From Suillus spraguei (Eukaryota > Basidiomycota > Agaricomycetes > Boletales > Suillaceae): a stretch of DNA of 64,000 nt. The translations under genes and the position numbers were made by a program. The notes under the pieces were generated by a model. It was not told the DNA's origin. It saw nothing but the letters and a program-made list of their open reading frames with translations, and made no database searches. The stretch lies in assembly GCA_016800925.1 (NCBI GenBank), contig JABCPU010000002.1:372001-436000 (forward strand), written 5' to 3'. Shown in pieces: positions 46,883 to 57,415 of the stretch (its first letter is position 1; every line of letters starts with the position of its first letter).

Positions 46883-47390
46883 CTAGGAGGCTGTCGTGTG
46901 TGTCTGCCAACTTCCAGTGCATCTAAGATTAATACCTGGCCAAGGGAGCAATCCACCACCATTTTGGAGACGTACATCATCTAATGTTGGAATCCTCACA
47001 TCAACCCTCGGCAAATGAATATACTCTCCAGCTGTTTTCGCTACAGCCTCCTTGCAGGCAATGGTGAGGTCAACGTTCTTCTATGACTTAATTCTTCTAT
47101 ACCAGGTTCCCTCATTCTCGAGCCGATCAATGCTTTTTTTGTGCGGAAAGAGCTCGCAACATACTGCTGGATCATCGGTCATCCACATGCGGTGTCCCGG
47201 GGCGAATGCATTTACTGTCGGATCAAGCGGAAGCGATATATTACTAACCCCATACATATTCTGGGTCGGAATGGTAAACGCATGCGCAAATTCATTCATG
47301 CACGGATGGACCATTGGCGAAATGGGCCTGAGTACGGCTACGTTCCCGTCTCTACTGGCGGTGGCGTGTCAAAGGTTAGCGCCGTATGAT
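46883..47390 (-). pseudogene. Remnant of a hypothetical basidiomycete gene with an in-frame stop
   Basis: The minus-strand frame from about 47330 reads like real protein: NEFAHAFTIPTQNMYGVSNI, then LPLDPTVNAFAPGHRMWMTD, and CCELFPHKKSIDRLENEG with WYRRIK. It hits a TAG at 47081-47083. The same frame is then open for 66 more codons (KEAVAKTAGEYIHLPRVD, RIPTLDDVRLQNGGGLLPWP) to a stop at 46883-46885. Upstream of 47330 the frame is shifted relative to the plausible start. No GT...AG intron removes the stop in frame. I recall similar text in agaricomycete hypothetical proteins but cannot verify it. An unseen exon structure is the alternative. Confidence 0.5.
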
Positions 47391-47637
47391 CGTATGCAAC
47401 AGAACCTTCCATTACTACACTTTGAATTAGGTTTGTTCCATTTGACGTATCGTTTCTCGAGGTTCATCACACGCAAAGTGTTGATCACATCCGTTCTATT
47501 CGTAGATTCAAGATCTATACTGTAAGCGGTTGGCAGGAACATTAGTGATGGAATAAACATGCGTAGTTTGCCAGGCTGATTTCTGTAAGGTATCTACAGG
47601 ACTGCGCCTCAGGGTGACGAAGAGGACGGAGAGACAG

Positions 47638-50061
47638 TTAACTTTGCAAAAAATCGTTCAAGAACGTCACCACACCATCACCAAAAGTCACAACGTGGCC
47701 ATCCGAAACCACTGTATGCACAACTGACTTGGTAAGTTGACTTTGTCTCTTCGTCACGATGTTCTTCGTATGTCCGAGTAAGAAAAAATTGCCGTTCGAT
47801 AGCAAAGACGAGTGTACCTTGGAATTACGGAAGTCCCACAGGACAACAGTGCCATCTTGATGACCGCGCACAAAAAAGGTGTGGTGGATGCTGCCTTTCG
47901 TGTATGATTGCTGAAATTTGGCATCAGTAGTGCGATATCCAAATGTGCAACATGGTGCTTTGTCGAAGCCACCCATCCTGCAGTCAAATATCGACATCTG
48001 ATGATCGAGATGTCGGACCTGCAAAGCCTATCAAAGTCCAATTCTACAAATTAAGGGAGTATCTCACCTCCAGCAGTGTCAAGTGTGGTATTTGAGGGTG
48101 AATATGTATCTGGTTGACATCGTTGGAGACCTGGGCTGGTTTGGGCGTGTGCGATCGGGTAAGGTCCGTAACATACAGTTTCTTCGTGTCAGAGGACACT
48201 AAGGAGTTGTCGTTGTGGCGATAAGCCATCGCAGAGACGCCAGAATCCAAGAACACATCAATCTTGGTGACGGTCGGCTTTTCTAAAGACCGCGTATCGG
48301 CGGTCCACTTAAAAATCCGTCGGTCATGACCGCCCGTAAAAAAATTAATGGAGCTGGGCGTCGCATTCATTGCGGCGAGGCATCTTATACCCTCCCCGGA
48401 AGATTTTGACACCCGAGAGCTGACATGCGGCAAAGGCTGCGAACTCACTCTGCGAGGAGCGTCCGTCTGACCGAGCATGAATGTTTTGTAACACGTAAAT
48501 GCAACACACGCACAGTGACAGGCAAAAACTCAACCTGACTTGGCCCGCTATTGAAACCAAGAACAACGATATCACCCACAACACACGCATCTTCCACATG
48601 TTGTTGGACTCCCGGGTTAGGTAGAGAATTCAGAGTGAGACGGAATCTGATTAGTTGAAGTGAAGATGTGAATAGGCGGTGATGACATCGGAACTCACTG
48701 GTCCCGACGGTTGATGAACTGGGCGTCTGCCCGCATACTTATCGCAACTAATGGCAGGTTGTCAGAAGCTGGGATCAGCAACCTCCTGGAGCGCCCATAT
48801 GGAGTCTTCGGCAGCGGCACTCGTTTAAGCGCCGGCAGTCTGGCGGCTTCCTGATCTGCACTCGATTCTGACGACAGTGAACCCGCCCGTTGCGATCGTC
48901 CTGATGAAACGGTGCTTCTACGTCTGTCCTCCATCGGTGTCGTAATATCAGAAGTGTGGTGACTATTTCGTTTACCAGGTTGCGATGATACACTACTGCG
49001 TGCAGCTGCGGTACTTCGTTGGCTAATGGGTCTCTGTCCTCGCAATGCACCAACAGTTCGCGCAAGAGGGGTTCTGACTTCAGTTCTTTTCGACGACGAG
49101 GCCCCTGCAACCTCGCTAATGTCCGCAAGTTCATTGAATCTGTCGTCATCAGAACTAGGAGTCACGGAAGAGCTTCGCATACTAGACCAGTCCCCACACA
49201 ATTCGGCCATGTCTTGGTCTCGACGCGAAGGAACCGCTCTCGACCTTGATAAAGTAGCTATGTCCTCGGATGGGGAGATTCGATCATCTTTAAGAATGCC
49301 GTCGTGTGCAGTTGCTTCGCTCTTGAGCGGAGTATGAGGCTTATGTGAACATTCTTCCGGGTGCTCGTTTTTCGTCACCTCGTTGCCTCCAGCAAGTTTG
49401 TAGGAGATGATTTCGATCTCGGGAGATCCTGGGGTATCGCTATGATAACTAAGTTATCGTGTAACCCGTCGAAGTGTGCAAATGTAACATACCTCAGGTC
49501 CGTATAACGCCGCACTACGTCAGCAGGTCCAGATGTTGAAGTTTGCAATTCAGGCAAGGGTGGAATATCGAGTGATTTTTGAGAAGCCAACGACTCCGAA
49601 CTCAGACTTGGTCCTGCTTCGTGGCTGCCCTCGATATGAGGGTCCGAGACCCTACAGCTCTGTCACTCAAACGTTACTTGCGTTTGAAGAATAAATACCA
49701 ATGCATCACGATTCCGTCATCGCTTCGCACGAACCCAAGGTCAGCGCTCCGACGCCCATGGGTGAGTCTGATCAGTGCAGACTCACAAAACCAGTGGCAA
49801 ACCAACAACCCTTCGGCCTTGGGTTAAGAGGAGATGCTTCCTCTCGCGGACATTTGTTTCAAAGTCTCCGTGATTGAAAGCGGAGACTCTAGTGCCTGGA
49901 GCATATTTTATCACCTCCACTCCGTAGGTCGCTGTGAGTGGGAGGGATTGAGCGTAGGGCACACACTTCTCTGAATTAGCGCTTTCAGATTTGTAGCGTT
50001 TCACCGGTCCTTGTATCGGAGAGGTTGATCTCTTACAAGTAAATCCTGAAGATGTAGCCAT
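47638..50061 (-). CDS. WD40-repeat protein, head-to-head paralog A
   Basis: Multi-exon gene; about nine exons, with 3' exons traced at 47638-47763 and 47818-48018. A long Ser/Arg-rich, probably disordered middle (exon 48695-49378 region) precedes the repeats. Repeat text: VEDACVVGDIVVLGFNSGPS, INFFTGGHDRRIFKWTADTR, LVSSDTKKLYVTDL, FFVRGHQDGTVVLWDFRNSK. These form a partial beta-propeller, and the missing blades may be formed by weak repeats. No catalytic domain is seen; WD40 proteins usually act as scaffolds. Intron placement near 49790-49900 is uncertain because several donors work. Starts 176 bp from paralog B on the opposite strand, and the repeat regions of the two align. Confidence 0.75.
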
Positions 50062-50237
50062 GCAGGAGAAATGTTTTGACTCTTAAAGTCGATGGTTCCG
50101 CTCGAGTTTAAAGTACTTGGTCAAATTAAGACGAAGATAAACAAGTATACATACATATTTGTGAAACATCCACCTATTCTCACCTGAAGTCGAAAACATT
50201 CTTGGCTCCTGAACCAGGTCTCTTTGCATGAGGCTAG
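50062..50237. promoter_or_regulatory. 176-bp bidirectional spacer between WD40 paralogs A and B
   Basis: The only sequence between the two divergent start codons, so it must hold both core promoters. AT-rich in the centre (AAACAAGTATACATACATA). No clear TATA box or palindrome was identified. Confidence 0.5.
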
Positions 50238-52635
50238 ATGGAAGATCGACAACCCAATGAAGTCCGTTTAGATCGCAAGGGGAAGTCTACCGTACCCGCC
50301 ATCACAGTTACTCGTCGTGGAGGGCACCGAGGATCCTTCAGAGGCTTTAATTCTAGTCGAGGTCGTGTGCCATATCGCCCATTCAATCAAAGGACCTTTG
50401 TCCCCCACCCTACCACGTCTCCTGCGTGGAATCATTCGAATAAATTTTCCTCGGTCTCTTCATTGAATACACCAGGTTGTTCGATCGATTATGTCAAACA
50501 AGAGCCTTTAGGTTTAGGCCATTTAGAACGATCGAACTCACACCCGCCCAAACGAACAAAGTTTAATTCTCAGCAGTTTTCTCCAAGGGAGTCTCAAAGC
50601 TCAGAGAGGCACTTCCAGAAGCGAAGATTACCGCCCTATACCAATCTTCCTTCACCTTTAGAATGTCAAAAAGTCATCCCTGGCGATGACGAAGCACAGG
50701 CTATGCACGACGATCTTTCAGTTACCAGAAAGATGAGTGAAGGTGAATATCAAAATATCCTAAACGATGGTCATTAATACACGGACTTTTTGGTTTCCCT
50801 GCGTAACAGCCGTGCAACGTGATTTGCTCAGCGGTAGGGCGCATACTGTTCAGCATAAGTTGGAGTATGATGAGGGTGCGAATCAAACTCAAAAGTTTGC
50901 AATGGTAACTTGCCTGTACTTGATCATGATTAACTCCCTTACTGAACCGCAGAAAAAAGGGCTGTGCTTCTAGATATGGTGAAGAAACCCCTAACGTTAG
51001 TCCTACTGTGGGTGCAAGTAACTCAATTCGAAGACTGCCACAGCTGGCGAAATCTTCTACGCCTTCGTCATTGGAGGTGGCTTCAGGCTCTTACTCGACA
51101 CACGCAGCAACACCTCGAATAAAGAGCTCCGCTACGCCAGACAAGAGAGCCTTTCCATCTCGAGTTGTTGCTCCTCCAGAAGAAATCATCGATCTTACTA
51201 TTGATCCTTCGGACACACACATGACCATTCGTCCTCCCATACCGACACGTTTCTTCCGCACTGGAATCTTAAAGATAAAGTCAGTGTCTTTTAAGGCATC
51301 CTCAGCAATGGGTGCCACTTCTGCAGCACAACCGATTGTTTTATCCGATAGTGATTCCGAGGATATTGTTCCACTAAGAGATCTTATCAGCAGAGATGAC
51401 AGTGTGCTTGCGAAGTCTCAAGAAGAACCAGGTCAATTATCCTCCGAGACGCCAGTCAACGGCCCGAACGAGATTTCCTCCTCAGTTCCCGCTTTGATGC
51501 TCAGTCCTGGTCCTGGTTTTACTCGTCTTCCTCTCGACACCCACGATAAGCCCCGCCGCGCACTCAGCGCTTACTGGAATTCGTCTCTTATAACTGTATC
51601 TATGCGCGGCTTCGTTGAGAGCCTGGGTATGCCTAACCTGGTGTTCCAGCATAACCTGCGCAGGCCAACTGCCCCAACTCAAGAGTCCGTTGACGATGCG
51701 TGTATGCTTCATGCGGGTAATACGTCGGTCGTCGTCCTGGCTCATGCACGTGAAGAGAAACAAATCTCGTATTTGACATTTCAAAATTCCAGGGTAAGCA
51801 TCTGCAGGCGTTCATTATCACCGTAAAATCTATTTAAATTCATAAGGGGACAAATACTCGTGTTGTCGATCGTCCTTGGAATAGGACCAAGAAGGGGGGG
51901 GCGAGTGTTGTGTCAACAATGATGCAACCACTTATGTTTGCCAGTGGAGGTCATGATCATGCCGTTCATATTTGGAATTTCTCTGCAGATTTTATGGGCG
52001 TCTCTTCGACGCTTTTGGCAATCAAGCACACATCTGTGATCCAATCCCTTCTTCCTATTCGTGATACTAGTCACAAACTCATATCCGCTGGCGCGGATTG
52101 TAATGTCCATTTATGGGACCTATCCTCGGAACGTGTTGTGCATACATTCAAGACATCCAATTCTCCGTATCACGCACATAAGACGGAATCACCTTTCTGC
52201 ACCTTGCTTGAGGTGCACATGGCAGTTTATTGTCCAATATGATTATATTCCTAACACGAACATAGGTTGGCCATCGAGATCTGCAGTTCGAGCTTCGTGA
52301 CCATCGTATGGTTCCGGAGCACCCGGCTGAACGTTTTGGCTTTTTCACGACAGAGTTGCATGGTCGTTTCATCAAAGGAGATACGTGGTCTCATTTTTTC
52401 GCCTCGGGAAGCCGCAATGGTGGTGTGCGTCTTTGGGACTTGCGCAATGCTCGGGAGCAGCTTGCATCTGTATGTTGGTTCCACCTTATCGTGAAGATAT
52501 CATTCATTCAATTTCAATTTTCCGAAGGTCTCGTGTTTCAGCAATGACCAGGTGGTACAGGTGTTGAAGACGGAATCTGACCTGCTGGCCTTCTCAAAGC
52601 ACGGTGATGTGATGTCATTGAATTGCACGCTCTAG
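50238..52635 (+). CDS. WD40-repeat protein with RG-rich N-terminus, head-to-head paralog B
   Basis: Six exons (50238-50742, 50810-50894, 50974-51793, 51892-52212, 52266-52469, 52528-52635) close in phase to 680 residues. The N-terminus is Arg/Gly-rich (RRGGHRGSFRGFNSSRGR), suggesting nucleic-acid or condensate binding. Two SUMO-interaction-like motifs follow (EEIIDLTIDPSD and QPIVLSDSDSED). The C-terminal half carries WD repeats: VDDACMLHAGNTSVVVLA, LMFASGGHDHAVHIWNF, KLISAGADCNVHLWDLSS, ASGSRNGGVRLWDLRNA. The block CTLLEVGHRDLQFELRDHRM matches CTL/LTLLEVRHLDHQMSIFDCR-like text in paralog A. Exon 4 begins next to a run of eight G, so the acceptor choice there (AAG rather than TAG) is set by frame. 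Function is unknown. Confidence 0.78.
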
Positions 52636-52833
52636 CCTTCGCAGTTCCAGCGGCGTGCATTATTTTATTATTTAGTTCTATCCCTTTAATTGTCTACCGT
52701 CGTATACTACTACTTTAACTTAGTATACAGAGCAATGGTTATTGGAATGAGTGGCTTGTATCACCGTGTGAATATATCGTTCACAAGAGCTCGTCGATTG
52801 AGCGGTGGCCTTCGCTCCGACGTACTCCGAACA

Positions 52834-53414
52834 ATGTCAGATCGTTCCCAGTTTCAGCGAGAAGTCGATGCAGCATATACCCTGCAAGTGAGGGCCGCGA
52901 CGAAGGTGCGAATGGCAAAAATTCCGTGTGCTATTCGTCGAATCATAGAATTTTGAACAGGGAGCAGCCCAAGCAGGAGCTTTCGGCGTTGGGGTCGTCA
53001 CGTTTGCCCATTATGCGTGGCCGCTCTTCCGGTGCGAGTGACGACGGGATGGCTACACAGTAACTTACAACTCGTATGAAAGACGGCAGACACTACCATT
53101 CAAAGCATTCCTGGTCTCCGGATGTGAGTGTGCCAAGAATCAGGCCCGGGCAGCTACTAGCGTACCACTGACTCTTCTTTGCAGTCACCATGGCTGGCCT
53201 GGTGATTGGGGCAGATAACGCCCTTCTAACTCACGAGGCGGAGAGGCGGCAGTCTGAACATGCTATTCGCCGTGAAGCCAGGATAGACCTTGCTCGCCGG
53301 GGGCTCATCGGCACAGAAACTGAAATTGCCAAGTGGCGAGCAGAAAGGACTCGACAGATGGAAGAACGAGCAAACAACGGAAATCTTCCTGACACCTCCG
53401 TTCAGGCTGGTTAG
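52834..53414 (+). CDS. Small two-helix membrane protein, HIG1/Rcf-like (probable mitochondrial)
   Basis: Four exons (52834-52905, 52961-53031, 53083-53123, 53185-53414) close in phase to 137 residues. Two hydrophobic segments (GAFGVGVVTFAHYAWPLF and TMAGLVIGADNALL) flank the loop RRQTLPFKAFLVSG. A charged helical tail follows: EAERRQSEHAIRREARIDLA, then GLIGTETEIAKWRAERTRQ. The hairpin-plus-tail plan resembles fungal HIG1/respiratory-supercomplex-factor-like proteins, but the (I/V)HxLRxQ signature of Rcf1 is absent, so the assignment is tentative. Similar short basidiomycete proteins are sometimes labelled as chromatin-complex components, for which I see no support. Confidence 0.65.
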
Positions 53415-53765
53415 TTCGGAAGGCGATGATCATCAATACAAGATATAGAGGAAGCTCGTTTGAAGGCGCTAGTAACCAGTACAACGATTTACAACGCGAT
53501 GAAGACTTTCCAACGAATCGGACTTGCTTGGAGCTGGAAAACACTGAGTGTGATTCTACTATCGAATACAAGGTAGACCAGTGGCCAGACTAATGATCAC
53601 ACGTTTGAGTGACTCGATGGGCACACTGAGAATGCACAAAGGAAGACAAACGATCACAAAAGGTGTGAAGGCAGGCATAATGAAATTTGATAAGATTGAG
53701 TAATACTGAGTCGTACTACCAGATATCCTCTTAGATCTGTCTCTGCTCGTGGAACTCCTGCCTTT

Positions 53766-54647
53766 ATGTCTACCATGTCCGATACTTCGAGCGTTGGCTC
53801 TATTCGCCCCCTTCGTTCTCATGGATCGCCAAGCATAAACGATCCGATGGGTTTACAAGACAACTTGAGGGCCGCCACACATTGGGAGCTGGAAGAAGAA
53901 AGGGACCTCATTCCTTTTCTTACAACTCGCAAATCTAAGGCTAGGGATACCATGAACCTTAGAGGCTCAGTGTTTGCAGATGCCAATAATCATCTCAACA
54001 AACTATATCCCGCCCAGAGGCACGCTGCCAAATCTCAATCAGCCTGCAAAACAAAGTGGGGCAATGTAAGTTCCATCACTAAATATCTACTATCTACTAC
54101 AACGGCTCATATTATTCTCTACCTCGCAATGGACCTCTAGCAACTCATTGCTGCTACTGATATCGGAGAAGCCCTCCCACAAACCTCACAAGCTGTGCTC
54201 ACCTCAAGTCACATCTCGTCCGAGTCTACACGTGACTTGGAACTCACGACAGCCGGGGCAAACGCAAATACAACTTGAATGTGTTGGATGATGGGGGATC
54301 ACCACAGAAGCGCCCTTGCTCCCCCTCCTTAACTGCCAAGGCTCAGCAGGAGGGTAGTGAAGCTCTTACCTCAATCGCGCAAATTTTATTGCAGCTCATT
54401 GATTCCCTCGCTTCATCATCATCCGCCCAACCTGAACACCCCCCTCCTACGTCCCTTGGCTGCGCAATCGCTGCTCTTTCCAATACTGAAGGTTTGGAGT
54501 TTGGATGACGTCATGCTCCTCACCGACTATCTGTCATCAAATCCAAATGAAGCAGTAGTATTCGCTAACTTAAGTGTACCGTTGTGGAGGACAACTTGGG
54601 CGCAAAGGAAGCTTGTAGCTCTGCGCGGAAACACTCAGCAGTAATCT
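53766..54647 (+). pseudogene. Myb/SANT-like domain gene remnant (truncated and frameshifted)
   Basis: The first exon (53766-54065) encodes LIPFLTTRKSKARDTMNLRG through QSACKTKWGN, the first part of the Myb/SANT-like domain common in agaricomycete multicopy genes and in Harbinger-type transposon partners. The expected middle (second helix and linker) is missing. Further on, SESTRDLEL runs into a stop while a neighbouring frame continues as GKRKYNLNVLDDGGSPQKRP, indicating a shift near 54230. A second shift near 54490 leads into DDVMLLTDYLSSNPNEAVVF and SVPLWRTTWAQRKL. One internal deletion and two frameshifts mark it as decayed. Confidence 0.62.
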
Positions 54648-54812
54648 ACATTGTTTCATAGATGAAGTCCAAATACAGCAGTTCTCTACAGGTGTATTGC
54701 ATCCTAATGAGCGATAGTGCCATGGGTCAACCGTGGATGTCCAGGTTTTACAATCCAACCTATGCCTACATTACTATCATGCGATGGTGCGTTATTACTA
54801 AGCATATTCAAT

Positions 54813-57113
54813 TTATTGCCAATCTCCCTGAGTAGATGCTGGTTGTTGCCCATAGTTTCCTTGCTGACCCCAATGAGAATGATCAATCATCTGTGGAGGT
54901 CGAGGAGGCGGGCCAGGGAAATAGGAATGGTTGGCGGGTGGAGCATTTAGTGATGAAGGGGGAGGATGAAGTTGTGTATGGCGTGGCAGATCGGGTGGGG
55001 GCGGGGGTGGCTGAGGGAGGGGCTGATATGCAGGTTGCACTGAATGATATCCCATGGGAGGCTGCGGGAGGCTGGGCCGTACCGGAGACACATTTGAGTG
55101 CGGCTGAGCTGGTGAAGTTGGAAAAGGAGCATAGGATACTTGCGATTCACCCTGAGGCGATGGATGCCCAGAATGGGGCTGTGTGGTAGAATGATACTGG
55201 GTTGGAAGGGGTGGTGGTGGTGGTGGGATATTTTGATAGGTCGAACTGTTTGGAAAATTAGAAGGAACTGGATTACGCGCATTCAGCGATTGAGGGAAGC
55301 TCGATGAAGGAGGTACAGCCGCGGAAAGATGGCGAGTTCGTGGTGCATTGTTAGTCATCTGAGGTTGAGGCAGTGGTCTCGAACCTCGTGATACTGGGAT
55401 ATGCTGGGAAGTAGGTCCATGCTCGTGAGGTGGTGATGGCGGTGTGGGAGCATATGTATGGTATGTCTGAGGCGATGGTAGATACTCTTGTTGTGATGGG
55501 AAGGCGACGGTTTGTCCATGGGGATCTGAATATTGGTATTGATCATGAGTATGTAGCTGCGGCGTGCTGAATGAATGTGAAATCCGATTAGGTGCATTGG
55601 GGGGAGCTACCGGAGCGACAGCAGGTGCTGGGAGAGGGGAGTGGGAAGGATGACCGATCTGGTGAGGTGGCGAGTAGTTGGTAGGGGCTGGAAGGTAAGA
55701 TGGAGGGATCGGTAACGGAGGTCTTTCCGGCGCTGAGAAACCGGATGGCTCTGATGAGTACGATGTCATCGTTCCAAAAGATGACGGGGCCGGTGATGAT
55801 GTCGGCATGAATCCCGGAGAAGAAGCCGGCAAGCTATACCGCGGTCCAGCATGTCCTTGTCTGGACGGGGGAGGGGAGGGTGGTTGAGAGTCGAACCGCT
55901 TTCATAAGGAGGGTAGTATGGAGCAGGACCTGAGGGTATTCTGGATGGTGAGGTAGAAGCCGCTCTCCCTCCATCATGCGAAATCGTCAATGTTCCATTA
56001 TCGAGTGCATGCTGATTATATGAGTGTGGATGCGAAGGCAATGAACTAAATCCCGCAGATGTTGAGGGACGTATTGTTTGTGTGGGCTAAGTCACCAGTC
56101 ATGACGAAGCCTACACCACAAAGCAGGGAAACACACCGGAAAGCTCTCCCGTCTTCTGGGATCCATAACACCTAACTCCCCAAAATCATTGGCAAGCTGA
56201 TCTGCAGGTGATGGGGATAAGCGGTTCCTTTGCTCATATGCGGGTGCATAGAGTTCTGCTCTCGAGTGTGATGAACGAACAGTAGACGGTAGATGGCTGT
56301 CAAGAATGTTGCTAGAGACAGAAAGTTGGGAGGGAGTGGAACGTGCGCTGGATCCGTTCAAAGAAGAGGTACTGCCATTGGCTGGCACAAAATTTCCTGG
56401 ACCGCCGTAATTGCTATTACCAGTAGCTTGTTTCGGCGCAATTCTTTTGACCGGGGGAGGTTCCTGCATATAACCCCATAAGATGACCGAGACAAGCAGG
56501 CCAGGAAATCGACAACATACATTTGACCAGAAAGTCAGTTCAATGTACACCTCTCCCGCATATTTGTCCTTGTTCATGAGTGTGAACCACTCTGCCAGAT
56601 GACTCAATAAATCAGATTCAAGACAAGTGCAAATCCCAGCTTACCATCCGTTTCTCCCTTTGTGAGAACCTCTGTCAAGTCGACTACCGCCTCTCCGATC
56701 AAGTCTGGTTCCCGGGGATCATCTGCATAGCACTGAAGTCTCATCGAATTCCCGCCCTTTATCCTCTTTGGTCGACCCTTCTTCGGCGGAGGTGGCGGCG
56801 GCGTGTCCGTCAATTGCGAATTCATTGCCAGCTCATCGTCAGTCGCCTCGTATACAGTAAAGCGGAATTCTTCGTCCCATTCCGGATGTTGACCACCCCG
56901 CTTGATTGCCTTTGTACGACGTTTCTCTTCATTCAAGAACGCGCAGCAGTATGGTGCTTGCTTTCCTATATGCCTCTTATTGGGTAGATTTTTCTGCTTG
57001 CCATGTCAGAGAAAGATATAAAGGCTAATAGAAGGTTGAACTCGATACGTATTACGCACCGCTTTCAAGACAACAACAATTAGTGTTCCGATCTCGCGCG
57101 AAGCTAGCGACAT
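54813..57113 (-). CDS. C2-domain protein with long proline-rich tail (Inn1/Fic1-like)
   Basis: Starts at the ATG whose C is at 57111-57113 (MSLASREIGTLIVVVLKA), and the first intron leads to QKNLPNKRHIGKQAPYC. The C2 domain continues with RTKAIKRGGQHPEWDEEFRF, LQCYADDPREPDLIGEAVVD and EVYIELTFWSN, roughly residues 5-150. The remainder is a very long Pro/Ser/His/Gln-rich tail to a TAA at 54813, with many PxxP and polyproline runs (PPPPPPLP, PQPPPPPPDLP). C2 plus PxxP tail is the plan of Inn1 (budding yeast) and Fic1 (fission yeast). Those bind SH3 domains of F-BAR proteins and drive membrane ingression with the contractile ring. The junction near 55850-55910 needs a short intron to shift frame and is the least certain. 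Confidence 0.72.
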
Positions 57114-57415
57114 ATAATCGATATGAAGGAGAGAGCAGTGAAATTATTAAAGTTGAGAGAGGAATGAATCGTAGAAATGTCTACCAGTTGAACATGAAGT
57201 GTTCCAGTTGATCGCAGTACTGATGCAAGAATATATGTAACTGTGGTGGCTGTGCAGCCTGTGCCACCCACTGGCTCCTTTTAGCGCTAGCACTATCTTA
57301 CATAGGTTAGTTCACTTTGCCGCAGTACTGTGAGTGCATTTGCCGGGCAGTCACGGTCTATTGTATCACAGTAGACAAGTTTATAAATATATAGGTGACT
57401 TGGCACGATGCAGCA
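57114..57415. other. Intergenic region, 302 bp
   Basis: 5' flank of the C2-domain gene and 3' flank of the GH125 gene. No gene or repeat seen. Confidence 0.5.

Noticed and set aside
47052..47525. 157-codon plus-strand frame
   Set aside because: The opposite strand carries protein-like text (PHKKSIDRLENEG); this frame is its shadow.
55766..56041. Apparent frame change in the C2-domain gene taken at first as a frameshift
   Set aside because: A 43-nt GT...AG intron (or a longer one starting at GTCCTG) restores the frame, so no mutation is needed.
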